DNA of 64,000 nt from Gammaproteobacteria bacterium (GCA_028293725.1 JAQGOE010000129.1:7824-71823); one strand, 5' to 3'. Shown: positions 1 through 9,206, counted from the first letter of the stretch. Translations and numbers: made by a program. Notes: generated by a model from the letters alone, not told the origin.

Positions 1-530
1 ACGAGCACCGACGCTGGCGGAAACCGGCGTGCGAGAATATGCAGCACATCGCGAATGGCGGCCCCGGACGGGGACGTCACCACCCCGATTCGTCGAGGGA
101 AACGAGGGAGGCTTCGCTTCCGCTCGAGGGCGAACAGACCCTCGGCGGCGAGCTTCACCTTCAGGCGTTCGAACTCCCGCTTCAGGGCGCCGACGCCCGC
201 CTCTTCCATGTGCTCGACGATGAGCTGGTAGTCGCCTCGAGGCTCGTAAAGGCCGATGCGGCCGCGGGCGAGCACCTGCTGCCCTGCCTTCGGCGTGAAG
301 CCGAGTACCGAGTTCTTGAGCCGGAACATCGCGCACCGCACCTGGGCGTCGCGATCTTTGAGCGAGAAATACCAGTGTCCGGACGAGGGCTGCGAGAAAT
401 TCGACAGCTCGCCCTCCACCCACACGACCCCGAGCCCCCGCTCGAGAAGCATGCGCACTTCCCGGTTCAGGCGGGAGACGGTGAAGACGTTGCGCCCGGT
501 TTCGGCGCCGGCCTGGACGCTGGAAGACAT
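1..530 (-). CDS. xseA: Exodeoxyribonuclease VII large subunit, 3' end outside window
   Basis: Catalytic subunit of exonuclease VII, which with XseB degrades single-stranded DNA to oligonucleotides in the cytoplasm. The frame is open from the ATG at 530 to the window edge, about 176 residues. It starts [19 protein letters not shown]. The OB-fold region is clear: [19 protein letters not shown] followed by [13 protein letters not shown] and [18 protein letters not shown]. The opening of the catalytic region, [19 protein letters not shown], is also present. The family has about 400-450 residues, so the catalytic core and C-terminal helices lie beyond the left edge. It is divergent from guaB, as in many gammaproteobacteria. 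Identification is firm; the ATG is the only well-placed start. Confidence 0.93.
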   Translation of the reverse strand, partial: MSSSVQAGAETGRNVFTVSRLNREVRMLLERGLGVVWVEGELSNFSQPSSGHWYFSLKDRDAQVRCAMFRLKNSVLGFTPKAGQQVLARGRIGLYEPRGDYQLIVEHMEEAGVGALKREFERLKVKLAAEGLFALERKRSLPRFPRRIGVVTSPSGAAIRDVLHILARRFPPASVL

Positions 531-570
531 AAGAACAACCATAGCCCAATTCGTGCCGAGCGGCATGAGG

Positions 571-599
571 TTTACCGGAGCGCGGTTACACCGTACAAT
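571..599 (+). promoter_or_regulatory. Putative sigma70 promoter of guaBA
   Basis: TTTACC (571-576) and TACAAT (594-599) are separated by 17 bp, a good match to a sigma70 promoter. They lie about 95 bp upstream of the guaB start and point toward guaB-guaA. No obvious PurR-type palindrome was recognised. Transcription start would fall near 606. Confidence 0.55.
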
Positions 600-694
600 C
601 GCGCGCCTTATCCACACGGCACCGGCCTGCACCTGGTTCACGTTGGCCGCCTCCCGGCCACCCCATAACTAGCTGTCGGCGGTCATGGGCGGTC

Positions 695-2161
695 ATGCGA
701 ATCCTCGAAGAAGCTCTGACCTTCGACGATGTCCTCCTGGTTCCGGCCTACTCGGAAATTCTGCCACGCGAGGTCGACCTCTCCACGCGTGTCACACGCA
801 AGATCCGGTTGAACCTGCCGCTTCTTTCAGCGGCAATGGACACTGTCACCGAAGCGCGCCTCGCGATCACCATCGCGCAGGAAGGCGGCATCGGCATCAT
901 CCACAAGAGTATGACCATCGAGGCGCAAGCCCTCGAGGTCGGTCGCGTTAAGAAGTTCGAGAGCGGCGTCATCAAGGACCCGATCACGGTCTCTCCTAAC
1001 ATGACGATCCGCGAGGTCTTGGACGTCACGCGCTCGCGCGGCATTTCCGGCGTCCCCGTGGTCGTCGGACGCAAGGCGGTCGGCATCGTCACGCATCGCG
1101 ATTTGCGCTTCGAAGAGAAGCTCGATGCGCCGGTGTCCTCGGTCATGACACCTAAAGAGCGACTCATTACGGTGCGCGAGAACGCGCCGAAGGAAGAGGT
1201 ACTCGCCCTCCTTCACAAGCACCGCATCGAAAAAGTGCTCGTCATAAACGGTGATCACGAGCTCGTCGGCATGATCACGGTGAAAGACTTCCAGAAAGCG
1301 ACGGAATTCCCGCGCGCTGCGAAGGACGACGGCGGCCGGCTTCGCGTAGGTGCCGCCGTTGGAACGACACCTGACACCATGGACCGCGTCGCTGCGCTCC
1401 GTGAATCCGGCGTAGATCTCATCGTAGTCGACACCGCGCACGGACACTCACTCGGCGTCATCTCGATGGTCGAGCGGATCAAAGCGAAGTGGGGGGACCA
1501 GCAGGTCATCGCTGGAAATATCGCCACCGTTGAAGCCGCACGCGCGCTCGTGGACGCGGGCGCGGACGCTGTAAAGGTCGGCATCGGCCCTGGCTCCATC
1601 TGCACGACTCGTATCGTGGCGGGTGTTGGCGTGCCGCAGATCTCGGCGGTCTCGAATGTCGCTGACGCCCTGCGCGACACTGATGTTCCCGTCATCTCGG
1701 ACGGCGGTATTCGGTTCTCCGGTGATGTCGCGAAGGCCATCGTCGCCGGTGCGCACGCGGTGATGATCGGCAGTCTTTTCGCCGGTACCGAAGAGTCACC
1801 CGGCGAGGTCGAGCTCTACCAGGGCGCTTCGTATAAGTCTTATCGTGGCATGGGCTCGTTGGGAGCGATGGCGGAGCGCCACGGCTCGGCCGACCGCTAC
1901 TTCCAGGACGCGGCCACCGAGCTCGAGAAGCTCGTGCCGGAGGGTGTTGAAGGTCGCGTGCCCTACAAGGGCAGCGTCGTATCGATCGTCCACCAGCTCG
2001 CGGGCGGCCTGCGGGCGGCGATGGGGTATACGGGAAGCGCGAACATCACTGAAATGCGCACGCGCCCGGTGTTTGTTCGAATTACGAATGCCGGCATCCG
2101 TGAGAGTCACGTCCACGACGTCAGCATCACGAAAGAGGCGCCCAACTACCGGGTGTCGTGA
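695..2161 (+). CDS. guaB: Inosine-5'-monophosphate dehydrogenase
   Basis: Oxidises IMP to XMP with NAD+, the committed step of GMP synthesis. The protein has 488 residues, the usual bacterial length. It begins [20 protein letters not shown], the family N-terminus. Two CBS domains occupy about residues 93-203 inside the TIM barrel. The catalytic loop [15 protein letters not shown] carries the nucleophile Cys303, followed by the IMP phosphate-binding region ([17 protein letters not shown]) and the mobile flap (GMGSLGAM). An ATG at 685 is out of frame; the one at 695 fits the family start. guaA begins 3 bp after the stop, so the two form an operon. Confidence 0.98.
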   Translation: MRILEEALTFDDVLLVPAYSEILPREVDLSTRVTRKIRLNLPLLSAAMDTVTEARLAITIAQEGGIGIIHKSMTIEAQALEVGRVKKFESGVIKDPITVSPNMTIREVLDVTRSRGISGVPVVVGRKAVGIVTHRDLRFEEKLDAPVSSVMTPKERLITVRENAPKEEVLALLHKHRIEKVLVINGDHELVGMITVKDFQKATEFPRAAKDDGGRLRVGAAVGTTPDTMDRVAALRESGVDLIVVDTAHGHSLGVISMVERIKAKWGDQQVIAGNIATVEAARALVDAGADAVKVGIGPGSICTTRIVAGVGVPQISAVSNVADALRDTDVPVISDGGIRFSGDVAKAIVAGAHAVMIGSLFAGTEESPGEVELYQGASYKSYRGMGSLGAMAERHGSADRYFQDAATELEKLVPEGVEGRVPYKGSVVSIVHQLAGGLRAAMGYTGSANITEMRTRPVFVRITNAGIRESHVHDVSITKEAPNYRVS

Positions 2162-2164
2162 ACG

Positions 2165-3778
2165 ATGGCGAGTGTTGCACGACCGACCCCTTCGACAGTC
2201 TCTCATGCGGATATCCACGCCCACCGCATCCTGATCCTCGACTTCGGTGCGCAGTACACGCAACTCATCGCGCGACGCGTGCGTGAGTTCGGTGTGTATT
2301 GCGAGATTCATCCCTGGGATATCACCGACGAAGAAGTTCTCGCGTTCAAGCCGCGTGGCGTGATCCTCTCGGGTGGCCCCGAATCCGTCACGGATGAGCA
2401 GCCGCCTAAGGCGCCCCCCGTTGTCTTCACGCTAGGCGTGCCGGTCCTGGGCATTTGCTACGGCATGCAGACCATGGCGCAGCAACTCGGTGGCCGCGTC
2501 GCGGCGTCCACGGAGCGTGAGTTCGGCTACGCCGAGGTCACCGTGACGGGGGCGTGCAGGCTGTTGGACGACATCCAGGACCGCCGCAACGCGAACGGCC
2601 GTTCCGTGCTCGATGTCTGGATGAGCCACGGTGACCGGGTTGACGCTCTGCCCGCCGGGTTCGTCGCCACAGCTTCGAGCGGCACCATTCCTTTCGCTGC
2701 CATGAGCGACGAAAGCCGCCGCTTCTACGGCGTGCAGTTTCATCCCGAAGTCACGCACACGACACAGGGAAGCCGACTGTTGGAGCGGTTCGTGCGCGAG
2801 ATCGCTGGCAGCGACGCACTCTGGAGCGTCGGCAACATCATCGAGGATGCGATCGGACGCGTCCGCGAGCAGGTCGGCACCGGCAAAGTACTGTTGGGGC
2901 TCTCAGGCGGCGTCGACTCATCGGTGGTCGCCGCCCTCCTCCACCGCGCGATCGGAAGCCAGCTCGTGTGCGTCTTTGTCGATCATGGCTTGCTGCGGTT
3001 GAATGAAGGCAACCAGGTCATGAGCACGTTTGCCGAGCACCTTGGAGTGCGAGTCATTCGTGTCGACGCCGAGGCTCGCTTCCTCTCGGCGCTCGCAGGC
3101 GTCTCGGACCCGGAAGCGAAGCGCAAGATCATTGGGCGATTGTTTGTTGAGGTCTTCGACGAGGAAGCAAAAAAGATCAGCGGCGTGCAGTTCCTTGCGC
3201 AAGGCACGATCTATCCGGACGTCATCGAGTCCGCGGGCAGCCGCACGGGCAAGGCTCACGTGATCAAATCCCACCATAATGTCGGTGGGCTTCCCGAGAA
3301 GATGAATCTGAAGCTCGTCGAGCCGTTGCGCGAGCTTTTCAAGGACGAAGTACGTCAACTCGGTGTCGAGTTGGGTCTGCCCCGCGAGATGGTCTACCGC
3401 CATCCCTTCCCGGGCCCCGGCCTCGGCGTCCGCATCCTCGGCGAAGTCCGCAAGGAATTCGCCGACCTCCTCCGCCGCGCCGACGCCATCTTCATCGACG
3501 AGCTCCGCAAGCACGACCTGTACGATCGCACGAGCCAGGCGTTCGCCGTGTTCCTCCCCGTACGCTCCGTCGGCGTCATGGGCGACGGCCGCCGCTACGA
3601 TTACGTCGTGGCACTACGTGCAGTCGAAACAATCGATTTCATGACGGCCCACTGGGCCAAGCTCCCCTACGAATTCCTCGCGCACGTTTCGCTACGCATC
3701 GTGAACGAAGTCGCCGGCATCTCCCGTGTCGTCTACGACATCTCTGGGAAGCCGCCTGCGACGATAGAGTGGGAATGA
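2165..3778 (+). CDS. guaA: GMP synthase (glutamine-hydrolysing)
   Basis: Aminates XMP to GMP using glutamine and ATP. The protein has 537 residues; E. coli GuaA has 525. The class I amidotransferase domain has GICYGMQ with Cys98 and QFHPEVTH with His193 and Glu195. The ATP pyrophosphatase P-loop [10 protein letters not shown] lies near 246-254, and the C-terminal dimerisation domain ends IEWE, as expected. The N-terminus has about 15 residues before the conserved [15 protein letters not shown], so a later start is possible, but the ATG at 2165 sits right after the guaB stop and suits coupled translation. Confidence 0.98.
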   Translation: MASVARPTPSTVSHADIHAHRILILDFGAQYTQLIARRVREFGVYCEIHPWDITDEEVLAFKPRGVILSGGPESVTDEQPPKAPPVVFTLGVPVLGICYGMQTMAQQLGGRVAASTEREFGYAEVTVTGACRLLDDIQDRRNANGRSVLDVWMSHGDRVDALPAGFVATASSGTIPFAAMSDESRRFYGVQFHPEVTHTTQGSRLLERFVREIAGSDALWSVGNIIEDAIGRVREQVGTGKVLLGLSGGVDSSVVAALLHRAIGSQLVCVFVDHGLLRLNEGNQVMSTFAEHLGVRVIRVDAEARFLSALAGVSDPEAKRKIIGRLFVEVFDEEAKKISGVQFLAQGTIYPDVIESAGSRTGKAHVIKSHHNVGGLPEKMNLKLVEPLRELFKDEVRQLGVELGLPREMVYRHPFPGPGLGVRILGEVRKEFADLLRRADAIFIDELRKHDLYDRTSQAFAVFLPVRSVGVMGDGRRYDYVVALRAVETIDFMTAHWAKLPYEFLAHVSLRIVNEVAGISRVVYDISGKPPATIEWE

Positions 3779-3780
3779 TT

Positions 3781-4000
3781 CAGTGCGCTGCTTGCAGCCC
3801 GGAATGAACACGATCGGCGGTTTATCAGTCATGCGGCCGGCAACGAGGTAATGGATGCGGGCCCCGTCGCCCGATGTGAAGAAAGCATCGTGAATGGCCG
3901 GCAGATCTGCGTTTCCTTCCTCCGGGCGGGCTTCGATATCAAGAAGAATGGTAGAAATGGCGTCGTGCGAGATCAGGATCTTTTCTCCTGAGCCCGCCCG
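3781..4000 (-). pseudogene. Remnant of an alpha/beta-hydrolase gene (N-terminal part)
   Basis: On the minus strand the frame reads FFTSGDGARIHYLVAGR then PPIVFIPG, the first beta strands and oxyanion-hole region of alpha/beta hydrolases. Similarity stops within a few bases of the guaA stop. There the frame runs into guaA antisense, so the nucleophile elbow, acid and histidine are missing. Upstream the frame is closed by a stop at 4001-4003, and no good start with a ribosome site is seen. I read it as a decayed fragment cut off at the guaA boundary. The family call rests on about 30 residues. Confidence 0.5.
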
Positions 4001-4055
4001 TTACCGTATCGTCGAGCACAGCATTGGGAGTGAATACGCTCCGGCAGGCTTTCCG

Positions 4056-4625
4056 CTAGACGGCTGCGTAGCGCGTCATGACAATGCCGCCGCCGAATTG
4101 CTGGCACTCGGCGAGCGACAGCTGTGATTTGGCGCCGTCCGGAAACAGTCGCTTTCCCGCGCCCAGAATCGTCGGATAAATCATCAACCGATATTCATCG
4201 ACGAGGCTGTGAGGGGCCAGTTGATGAACGATCGATGCGCTGCCGAAGATCAGAATTTCGCCATCGCCTTCGGCCCTCAGGGCTTTCGCCGCTGCGGCCA
4301 GATCGCCGTTCCAGATCGTTGTTTGGCCCCAACTCGCGCTCTTCAGCGTGCTCGATGCCATGTACTTGGGCAGCGTGTTTATGCGGTCGGCATAGCCGGA
4401 CTCATCCTTGATGTGAGGCCAAGCCGCCGCGAAGGCCTCATAGGTCGCGCGCCCGAAGATCAACGCGTCGGCGGCGAACAGTTCTTTTTGCTTGAACCTG
4501 TCGCCTTCGGGACCGCGGCTGAATGGTCCCGTCCAGTTGCCAAGACCTGAGTTTTCCATTCCGACGGGATCCTCAATCACACCGTCCAGGGAAATATATT
4601 CCGTCACCACGATCTTCTTCGCCAT
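4056..4625 (-). CDS. Dihydrofolate reductase family protein (RibD C-terminal-like)
   Basis: A 189-residue cytoplasmic protein of the RibD_C/DHFR-fold superfamily, often annotated as a dihydrofolate-reductase-like oxidoreductase of unknown substrate. Landmarks are the N-terminal strand KKIVVTEYISLDGVIEDP, the LIFGRATYEAF motif with a following W, and GSASIVHQLAPHSLVDEY followed by LMIYPTILGAGKRLF, which bind NADPH in relatives. The start at 4625 is preceded by GGAGAG; an upstream in-frame ATG at 4637 lacks a better site. It lies 119 bp from the VOC gene on the same strand. The superfamily is clear, the reaction is not. Confidence 0.85.
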   Translation of the reverse strand: MAKKIVVTEYISLDGVIEDPVGMENSGLGNWTGPFSRGPEGDRFKQKELFAADALIFGRATYEAFAAAWPHIKDESGYADRINTLPKYMASSTLKSASWGQTTIWNGDLAAAAKALRAEGDGEILIFGSASIVHQLAPHSLVDEYRLMIYPTILGAGKRLFPDGAKSQLSLAECQQFGGGIVMTRYAAV

Positions 4626-4744
4626 ATCGCTCTCCATTGTTGTGATCATAAGACGAGCGATCGGCGTCTGCGCCGACACGGCCGCTTCGGTTAATTTCCA
4701 AGGAGCGACGCCTGTGTGCACCCGCTGGATAGTGGTTGCATCTG

Positions 4745-5167
4745 TCAGTCGTCGGGAAGGAGTGCCGGGTTCCAGGCGACTTCCCACATGTGGCCGTCGG
4801 GGTCCTGGAAATAGCCCGCGTAGCCGCCCCAGAACGTCTTTCGAGCCGGTTTGATGATGTCGGCGCCGGCGGCCTCGGCCTGCTTCATAATGGCATCGAC
4901 TTCCTCAGTGGAGCGGACGTTGTGGCCAATGCTGAATTCGGTGGGACTTCTGTCAGACCTCGCGATCCCGGCGTCGATCGCAAGGTCGCCCCGCGGGAAG
5001 ACGGCAAGCTTCAGCCCGGACTGCAGATCGAAGAAGGCGACGGCACCGTGCTCGAATTCCTTCCCCACAATGCCTTCGGTCGGAAAGCCCAGACCGTCCC
5101 GATAGAATTGGACGGCTCGTTCCAGGTCGTCGACGCCAAGCGTGAGCATCGTGATGCGCGGCTTCAT
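4745..5167 (-). CDS. VOC (glyoxalase/bleomycin resistance) family protein
   Basis: A 140-residue single-chain vicinal oxygen chelate protein with the two beta-alpha-beta-beta-beta modules of the family. The first begins ITMLTLGVDDLERAVQFYRD; the second ends YAGYFQDPDGHMWEVAWNP with the C-terminal metal-ligand Glu in WEVAWNP. Relatives are dioxygenases, glyoxalase-like enzymes or drug-binding proteins, and the substrate cannot be read from sequence. The start at 5167 has GGAG upstream. The next gene to the right is a divergent AraC regulator, a possible controller of this gene and the DHFR-like gene. Confidence 0.88.
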   Translation of the reverse strand: MKPRITMLTLGVDDLERAVQFYRDGLGFPTEGIVGKEFEHGAVAFFDLQSGLKLAVFPRGDLAIDAGIARSDRSPTEFSIGHNVRSTEEVDAIMKQAEAAGADIIKPARKTFWGGYAGYFQDPDGHMWEVAWNPALLPDD

Positions 5168-5471
5168 GCTGTTCTCCGCTCTTGAAGAATTCGATTTTGT
5201 GCGAACAGGTGCAGCGGCGGAGCAACTCGGCCACGCAAAGGCCACCAACAATGAGCTCATCATTGGTGTGAGTTGCTTTCGAGTGATCCGATCTTCGCGC
5301 CGCAACAACCCGTTATCCTCCACCACGAAAGGTGCGTTCGGGATTGCCCAGCCGCTGATCCGCGCTACATCCAATATTCTTATTGGGAGCCCCCGGGCTG
5401 GTCTTGATCAAAACGGCCAACTGGTGCCCAATCGGCGAGAGTTTCCGGCCGGCGGAGAGAACGGAGGACCG

Positions 5472-6215
5472 ATGCTTGCTCGGCAGGCGGGAACGTATAG
5501 CGAACATGGTGTCAGCCACCCGTTGCGGGACCACTTCTCGTGCGTCTGGGTAAACCGGCTGTCGCAGTCCGGTGGAGCTCCGTTCGTAGTTATTCCGGAC
5601 GGCGCCATTGACCTGCAGTGGGTTGCCGGACGGTGGCGCGTGGCCGGGCCGGACCGCCAGCCAATGACCGAGCAGCTTCCGGCCGGAGCGGTCGTGGTTG
5701 GCTTTCGATTCCAGCCCGGAAGCGCCTCGGCGTGGTTGAGCGCCGCAGCGTCGGAGTTTTGCGGCCAAAGGGTGTGGCTGGAGGATGTTTGGGGACGAGC
5801 CGGCCGCGAGGCCGACATGCTGACGACGGCGCTCGGCCCAGATCCTCTGATTGATGCTCTTGAAGGCATGCTGAGCCAATGGGCAGCATCGAAGCCCCTG
5901 CCGAACGCAGAGATGACGATGGCGTACCGGCTGCTCGCCGAGGGGCCGGCGCCAGAGCAATATGTGGTGCCCCGGCTTATGGCTGAACTCGGTCTTAGCG
6001 AGCGCACCCTGCGCCGGCGCTTTGAAGACGCATTTGGTTACGGGCCAAAGACACTCGACCGCATTCTGCGGTTTCAGCGCTACCTCAGTTCCGGGCATGG
6101 CCTCGATCCTGGTACAGCGGCGCGCCGGGCCGCGGCGGCGGGCTATGCTGACCAGTCTCACCTTGTGCGAGAGTGTCGTCGCCTCGCGCTTCGCACGCCG
6201 GGTCAACTGCCCTGA
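5472..6215 (+). CDS. AraC family transcriptional regulator
   Basis: A 247-residue regulator with a C-terminal pair of helix-turn-helix motifs. The first includes LGLSERTLRRRFEDAFGYGP; the second surrounds GYADQSHLVRECRRL. The N-terminal part (FVVIPDGAIDLQW, VVGFRFQPGSA) resembles the cupin-like sensory domain found in AraC proteins of this type. The ATG at 5472 has GGAGG 5 bases upstream. The frame is open further 5', but that would run into the divergent VOC gene. It most plausibly controls its own gene and the two leftward genes. The ligand is unknown. Confidence 0.88.
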   Translation: MLARQAGTYSEHGVSHPLRDHFSCVWVNRLSQSGGAPFVVIPDGAIDLQWVAGRWRVAGPDRQPMTEQLPAGAVVVGFRFQPGSASAWLSAAASEFCGQRVWLEDVWGRAGREADMLTTALGPDPLIDALEGMLSQWAASKPLPNAEMTMAYRLLAEGPAPEQYVVPRLMAELGLSERTLRRRFEDAFGYGPKTLDRILRFQRYLSSGHGLDPGTAARRAAAAGYADQSHLVRECRRLALRTPGQLP

Positions 6216-6249
6216 CGGAAACGGACCGCGATCTTCAGAGTCGAAAGCG

Positions 6250-6804
6250 TCATGGCTGAACCTGCGCGCCCTTTATCCGCGTGTCTGTCGCGATCCAGTT
6301 GGTCTCCCATGATTTTCCTCCGTCGTCCGAATACGCCTGCTCGAAATGGCATGAGTTCGCGGTGAAGTTCGAGATCGTGAAGCGGACGCGAATCGGTTTT
6401 CCGTTGAAAGCCTCGGAATCGTAGAATTCGCCGCGGCCGTTCCGGAATGCGCCGATCGTTGGTGGCGGCGAGATCGCCCCGATCTTGCTGTTCGCGAAAT
6501 TCAGACTCCACTGGTGCGCTTCGGGATCGTAGAGCCGCAGCGATAGCGCCTCGATCTGCCCGGCGGGTCCGCGGACTTCGAGCTCCACCAGATTTGCGCG
6601 GCCGTTCCAGATCTTTCGAACGACTGTCGTGCCGTCATAGACGACCCAGGTCTTGGACCCCGAGAGGGGATGAACGAGGCGAGACAGATGGGTCTTCCAG
6701 GTGCCGATCTCAAAATCGAAATCATGCTGTCCGTCCCGTTCCGCGTGAGCCGGTGCCACGGAGACTGTCGCAAGCAGGGCGACAAGAGAGGTCACCTTCT
6801 TCAT
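6250..6804 (-). CDS. Exported protein, third of three tandem paralogues
   Basis: 184 residues with a signal peptide (MKKVTSLVALLATVSVAPAH, cleavage after AHA). The mature part begins RDGQHDFDFEIGTWKTHLSR and shares its layout with the next two genes. The common elements are DFDFE-GTWKTH, a WVVYDGT block, an L-LYD---HQWSL-F strand pair and a C-terminal DDGGKSWETNW segment. This pattern suggests a lipocalin-like beta barrel of the DUF1579 kind, though I am not certain of the family. It ends the leftward three-gene unit and starts 5 bases after the previous stop. No catalytic motif is evident. Confidence 0.75.
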   Translation of the reverse strand: MKKVTSLVALLATVSVAPAHAERDGQHDFDFEIGTWKTHLSRLVHPLSGSKTWVVYDGTTVVRKIWNGRANLVELEVRGPAGQIEALSLRLYDPEAHQWSLNFANSKIGAISPPPTIGAFRNGRGEFYDSEAFNGKPIRVRFTISNFTANSCHFEQAYSDDGGKSWETNWIATDTRIKGAQVQP

Positions 6805-6809
6805 GTTGG

Positions 6810-7349
6810 TTATGATTTCTGACGCGTCAGGTCGGCCATGAAATTCGATACCCAGGTCTTCCCGAAATCGGCGGAGAAGGACTGTTCGAAGCGGTAGCTG
6901 TCGGGCCCGGTCGGTGACCATACCTGGCGCACCAGCATGGTGCGTCCCTTGTAAGAATCCTGCCCCATGAACGTGCCCACGCCATCATGGAATTCGCCGA
7001 TTGCCGGCGCACCGACCGCTCCGCCCTGCGGGAAATAGAGATTCCACTGGTGAGTCGTCTTGTCATAGAAGAACAGGTTCAGCACCTGAAGATGGCTTGG
7101 CCCATCGGCCTCGATCGTTTCGACGTCGGCGTAACCATCCAGGATTTTCCGGGTGATCTTTATCCCATCATAGGTGACCCACTTCGTCGGCTCCGCGAAG
7201 GGATCGGGCACACGGCGAATGTGGGTGTGGAACGTGCCGACCGCGAAATCGAAATCGTGAATGCCATCGTTAAGCGGTGCGAGTGGCGCGGCCCGCGCGA
7301 AGGCCGGCGCGGTGACAAATATCGCCAGAGCGAGTGTAATGCGCATCAT
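6810..7349 (-). CDS. Exported protein, second of three tandem paralogues
   Basis: 179 residues with a signal peptide (MMRITLALAIFVTAPAFARA). The body has the same blocks as its neighbours: IHDFDFAVGTFHTHIRRV, WVTYDGIK, LFFYDKTTHQWNLYF and SADFGKTWVSNF. The start codon overlaps the stop of the upstream gene by 4 bases (ATGA at 7346-7349), so translation is probably coupled, and there is no strong ribosome site of its own. It probably arose by tandem duplication. Function unknown; periplasmic or secreted location is inferred from the signal peptide. Confidence 0.75.
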   Translation of the reverse strand: MMRITLALAIFVTAPAFARAAPLAPLNDGIHDFDFAVGTFHTHIRRVPDPFAEPTKWVTYDGIKITRKILDGYADVETIEADGPSHLQVLNLFFYDKTTHQWNLYFPQGGAVGAPAIGEFHDGVGTFMGQDSYKGRTMLVRQVWSPTGPDSYRFEQSFSADFGKTWVSNFMADLTRQKS

Positions 7350-7936
7350 TGTGCCTGGCCTTTCGTGCGTGTGTAATTGTTGACCCAGTTCAGCTCCCAC
7401 GTGCGGCCCCCGTCATCGGAGAAATACTGCTCGGACGAGGCATGATCCGCGTCCTGCTCTCGCGAGATGAAGCGCACGAGAATGCTGCGCCCGTTCAAAG
7501 TGTCGGGGCCTTCGAACTCGATGCCGCCATCGCGCAGTTCGCCATAGAGCGGGATCCCGAATGTCCCGTTGCCCGCACTCATGAAGTTGAGGCTCCATTG
7601 CTGCGCGTTCGAGTCGTAGAGCCTGAGCGCGATGAAGTGCAGATGTCCTGCGGCGCCGTCCTCTTTCACCTCGGCGACATTGGCTTTTCCGCCCCGGGTG
7701 GATGTGACGGTCTTGGTGCCGTCATACGTCACCCAGTCGTTCGCGTGCGCGAGCGGGTGCATCAGGCGCTTGGTGTGGATCGTCCACGTACCGACCTCGG
7801 AATCGAAATCGCGGCTTCCGTCGCGGGGCGGCGGCGGAGCGGATGGCGGGCTCTGGGCTAGCGCCGCGATCGGCGCCAGAAGGAGGACCGTGGCTACAAC
7901 AAGTAGGTGGAGGCGCTGGCGGAATTTTTGGATCAT
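7346..7936 (-). CDS. Exported protein, first of three tandem paralogues
   Basis: 196 residues. The signal peptide ends near APIAALAQ and is followed by a short proline-rich linker (SPPSAPPPPRDGS). Then come the family blocks DFDSEVGTWTIHTKRLMHP, DWVTYDGTK, LRLYDSNAQQWSLNF and SDDGGRTWELNWV. It is the promoter-proximal gene of the three. A frame-broken MocR/GntR-type regulator remnant points away from it at 8068. Function unknown. Confidence 0.75.
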   Translation of the reverse strand: MIQKFRQRLHLLVVATVLLLAPIAALAQSPPSAPPPPRDGSRDFDSEVGTWTIHTKRLMHPLAHANDWVTYDGTKTVTSTRGGKANVAEVKEDGAAGHLHFIALRLYDSNAQQWSLNFMSAGNGTFGIPLYGELRDGGIEFEGPDTLNGRSILVRFISREQDADHASSEQYFSDDGGRTWELNWVNNYTRTKGQAQ

Positions 7937-8067
7937 CGGTGGCCTTTGAACGCGAAGGGAGGCGGCGAGCGCGCCTCGGGACGCCAGGATTTACTCAGAG
8001 GCGGCCCTTCCACTAAAGGGCCACTTAGGTAAAATTTGCTGGGCCACTCATCTTGAAGCGCGCCGGA

Positions 8068-8220
8068 ATGGATCCGATCTTCGAACCCCAGTTCAGCCGA
8101 CCGACGAAGGGGGGCGCGCGACGCCGCGCAGGCCGTGTTCGGTCAGCTGCGCGACGCGATCGCCGAGGGGCGGCTAGCCCCTCCTCCGGGCGTACTACCA
8201 TCAGAAGTCCTCGGTGAAGG
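8068..8220 (+). pseudogene. Frameshifted remnant of a GntR/MocR-type regulator
   Basis: From the ATG at 8068 the frame reads MDPIFEPQFSRPTKG and then breaks at a run of six G (8109-8114). In the adjacent frame it continues DAAQAVFGQLRDAIAEGRLA, the usual first helix of GntR-type winged helix domains in MocR/PdxR regulators. After about 8220 similarity fades and no aminotransferase domain follows. Both halves in the right order across a homopolymer suggest a frameshift in a once-real gene, followed by decay. The call rests on short similarity. Confidence 0.45.
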
Positions 8221-8395
8221 ACGGCAGGAATGTCCGCTCCCGTTGTTCTGATCGTCTGCTTTGGAGCAGATGATCTGTCTGTGAGGGGTCGAAAGTACCA
8301 GGTGGCCGAACTACCGCAGCCAGCCAGGAGCGGCCGCTGCCGGCGTCGATGGGCTACGGCAATGCGGCCGTTCGCGGCGGATTGCGAGGAGCGCA

Positions 8396-8566
8396 ATGGC
8401 TGAAGTCCGCAGCTTCAGCGATGCGCTAAGTGCGGCCAATCGTGCGCGAGTCCGGGCGAACGACAGACAGTATGAGGTATCTCTCTGGCGGCGCTGTCAG
8501 GACGCTGACAACTTTTGGACGATCGTCCGAATTGGGACGATCTTCCAAAACCTGTCAGGAGTCTGA
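8396..8566 (+). CDS. Possible small protein of 56 residues
   Basis: An ATG at 8396 is preceded by GAGGAG with 5-base spacing and opens a 56-codon frame beginning MAEVRSFSDALSAANRARVR. Its last third is made from the imperfect palindrome at 8493-8570. I do not recognise it. It sits in a decayed gene-poor stretch, so it may be a chance frame or the leftover of a longer gene interrupted by the palindrome. Confidence 0.22.
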   Translation: MAEVRSFSDALSAANRARVRANDRQYEVSLWRRCQDADNFWTIVRIGTIFQNLSGV

Positions 8567-8570
8567 CAGC
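8493..8570. repeat. 78 bp imperfect palindrome with nested inverted repeats
   Basis: The stretch pairs with its own reverse complement at 31 of 39 positions around a centre between 8531 and 8532. Each outer arm is itself a small hairpin (GCTGTCAG...CTGACA on the left, TGTCAGGAGTCTGACA on the right). The inner part is GGACGATCGTCC, AATT and GGGACGATC. Weaker matching extends outward to GAGGTA (8474-8479) and TACCTC (8586-8591). It looks like a small palindromic mobile element or multi-hairpin cruciform rather than a terminator. Confidence 0.6.
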
Positions 8571-8781
8571 GGCTGGCAGGGGTAGTACCTCGTGCTCCCT
8601 TTTCTGAAGGCGAGGATTCACCAGATACCGACTACGGTAACAGCTCGTGTGCTCGAACCACCGACGCGTCACTAGCGTTGGCCGCCTGAAAGCCGGCAAT
8701 TTCTCACGTGGAAAGCAGCTATCGATTGACGGAAAGGATATCGCGGGAGGACATTTCCGAGCACAGCGATCTAGGGGCCCC

Positions 8782-9078
8782 ATGAAGACCCTTTGGCCGA
8801 CTGTCGACCCATCGTCTCCGGGGATTGCTCGAAAGGCGCGTCAATATGAAATGAAGCTGCGGAGGGCATTAGCCATCGCTGCGAGAAGGAATTCACCTGG
8901 CGATCTGCGGATGACGGAGCTGTATGCCGGAGCCACCGTCGAGGGTGTTGACTCGAAGGTTCGGATGAAGAAGGCCACGGTTACCTTTTCAACTGCGCCA
9001 TTTCGAGGTGGCTTACACCAAATCTACGACTGGGCAAACTTGGAGGAAACCACGGTGATCGAGCTTGCGGAGGTCTGA
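8782..9078 (+). CDS. Hypothetical protein, 98 residues
   Basis: From the ATG at 8782 (AGGGG upstream) the frame gives MKTLWPTVDPSSPGIARKAR, then a basic helix (QYEMKLRRALAIAARR), then KKATVTFSTAPFRGG and a C-terminal NLEETTVIELAEV. I recognise no family. It has no membrane segment or signal peptide. It stands alone between gene-poor DNA and the convergent exporter gene. A small real gene or a chance frame are both possible. Confidence 0.3.
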   Translation: MKTLWPTVDPSSPGIARKARQYEMKLRRALAIAARRNSPGDLRMTELYAGATVEGVDSKVRMKKATVTFSTAPFRGGLHQIYDWANLEETTVIELAEV

Positions 9079-9206
9079 TAAGGGAAGATAACCCCTCTGC
9101 CGTACGACTAACGGGCCATGAGCAGCCGGTAGGCTCGACCGACCAGTTCACAATTCCGGATTTTCGCACGGCAACCGCAAGTCGCCCATATCGTTGGGCG
9201 CGGGCC

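Noticed and set aside
8025..8396. Minus-strand frame across the MocR remnant
   Set aside because: Arginine-rich and featureless; the opposite strand carries the recognisable regulator helix.
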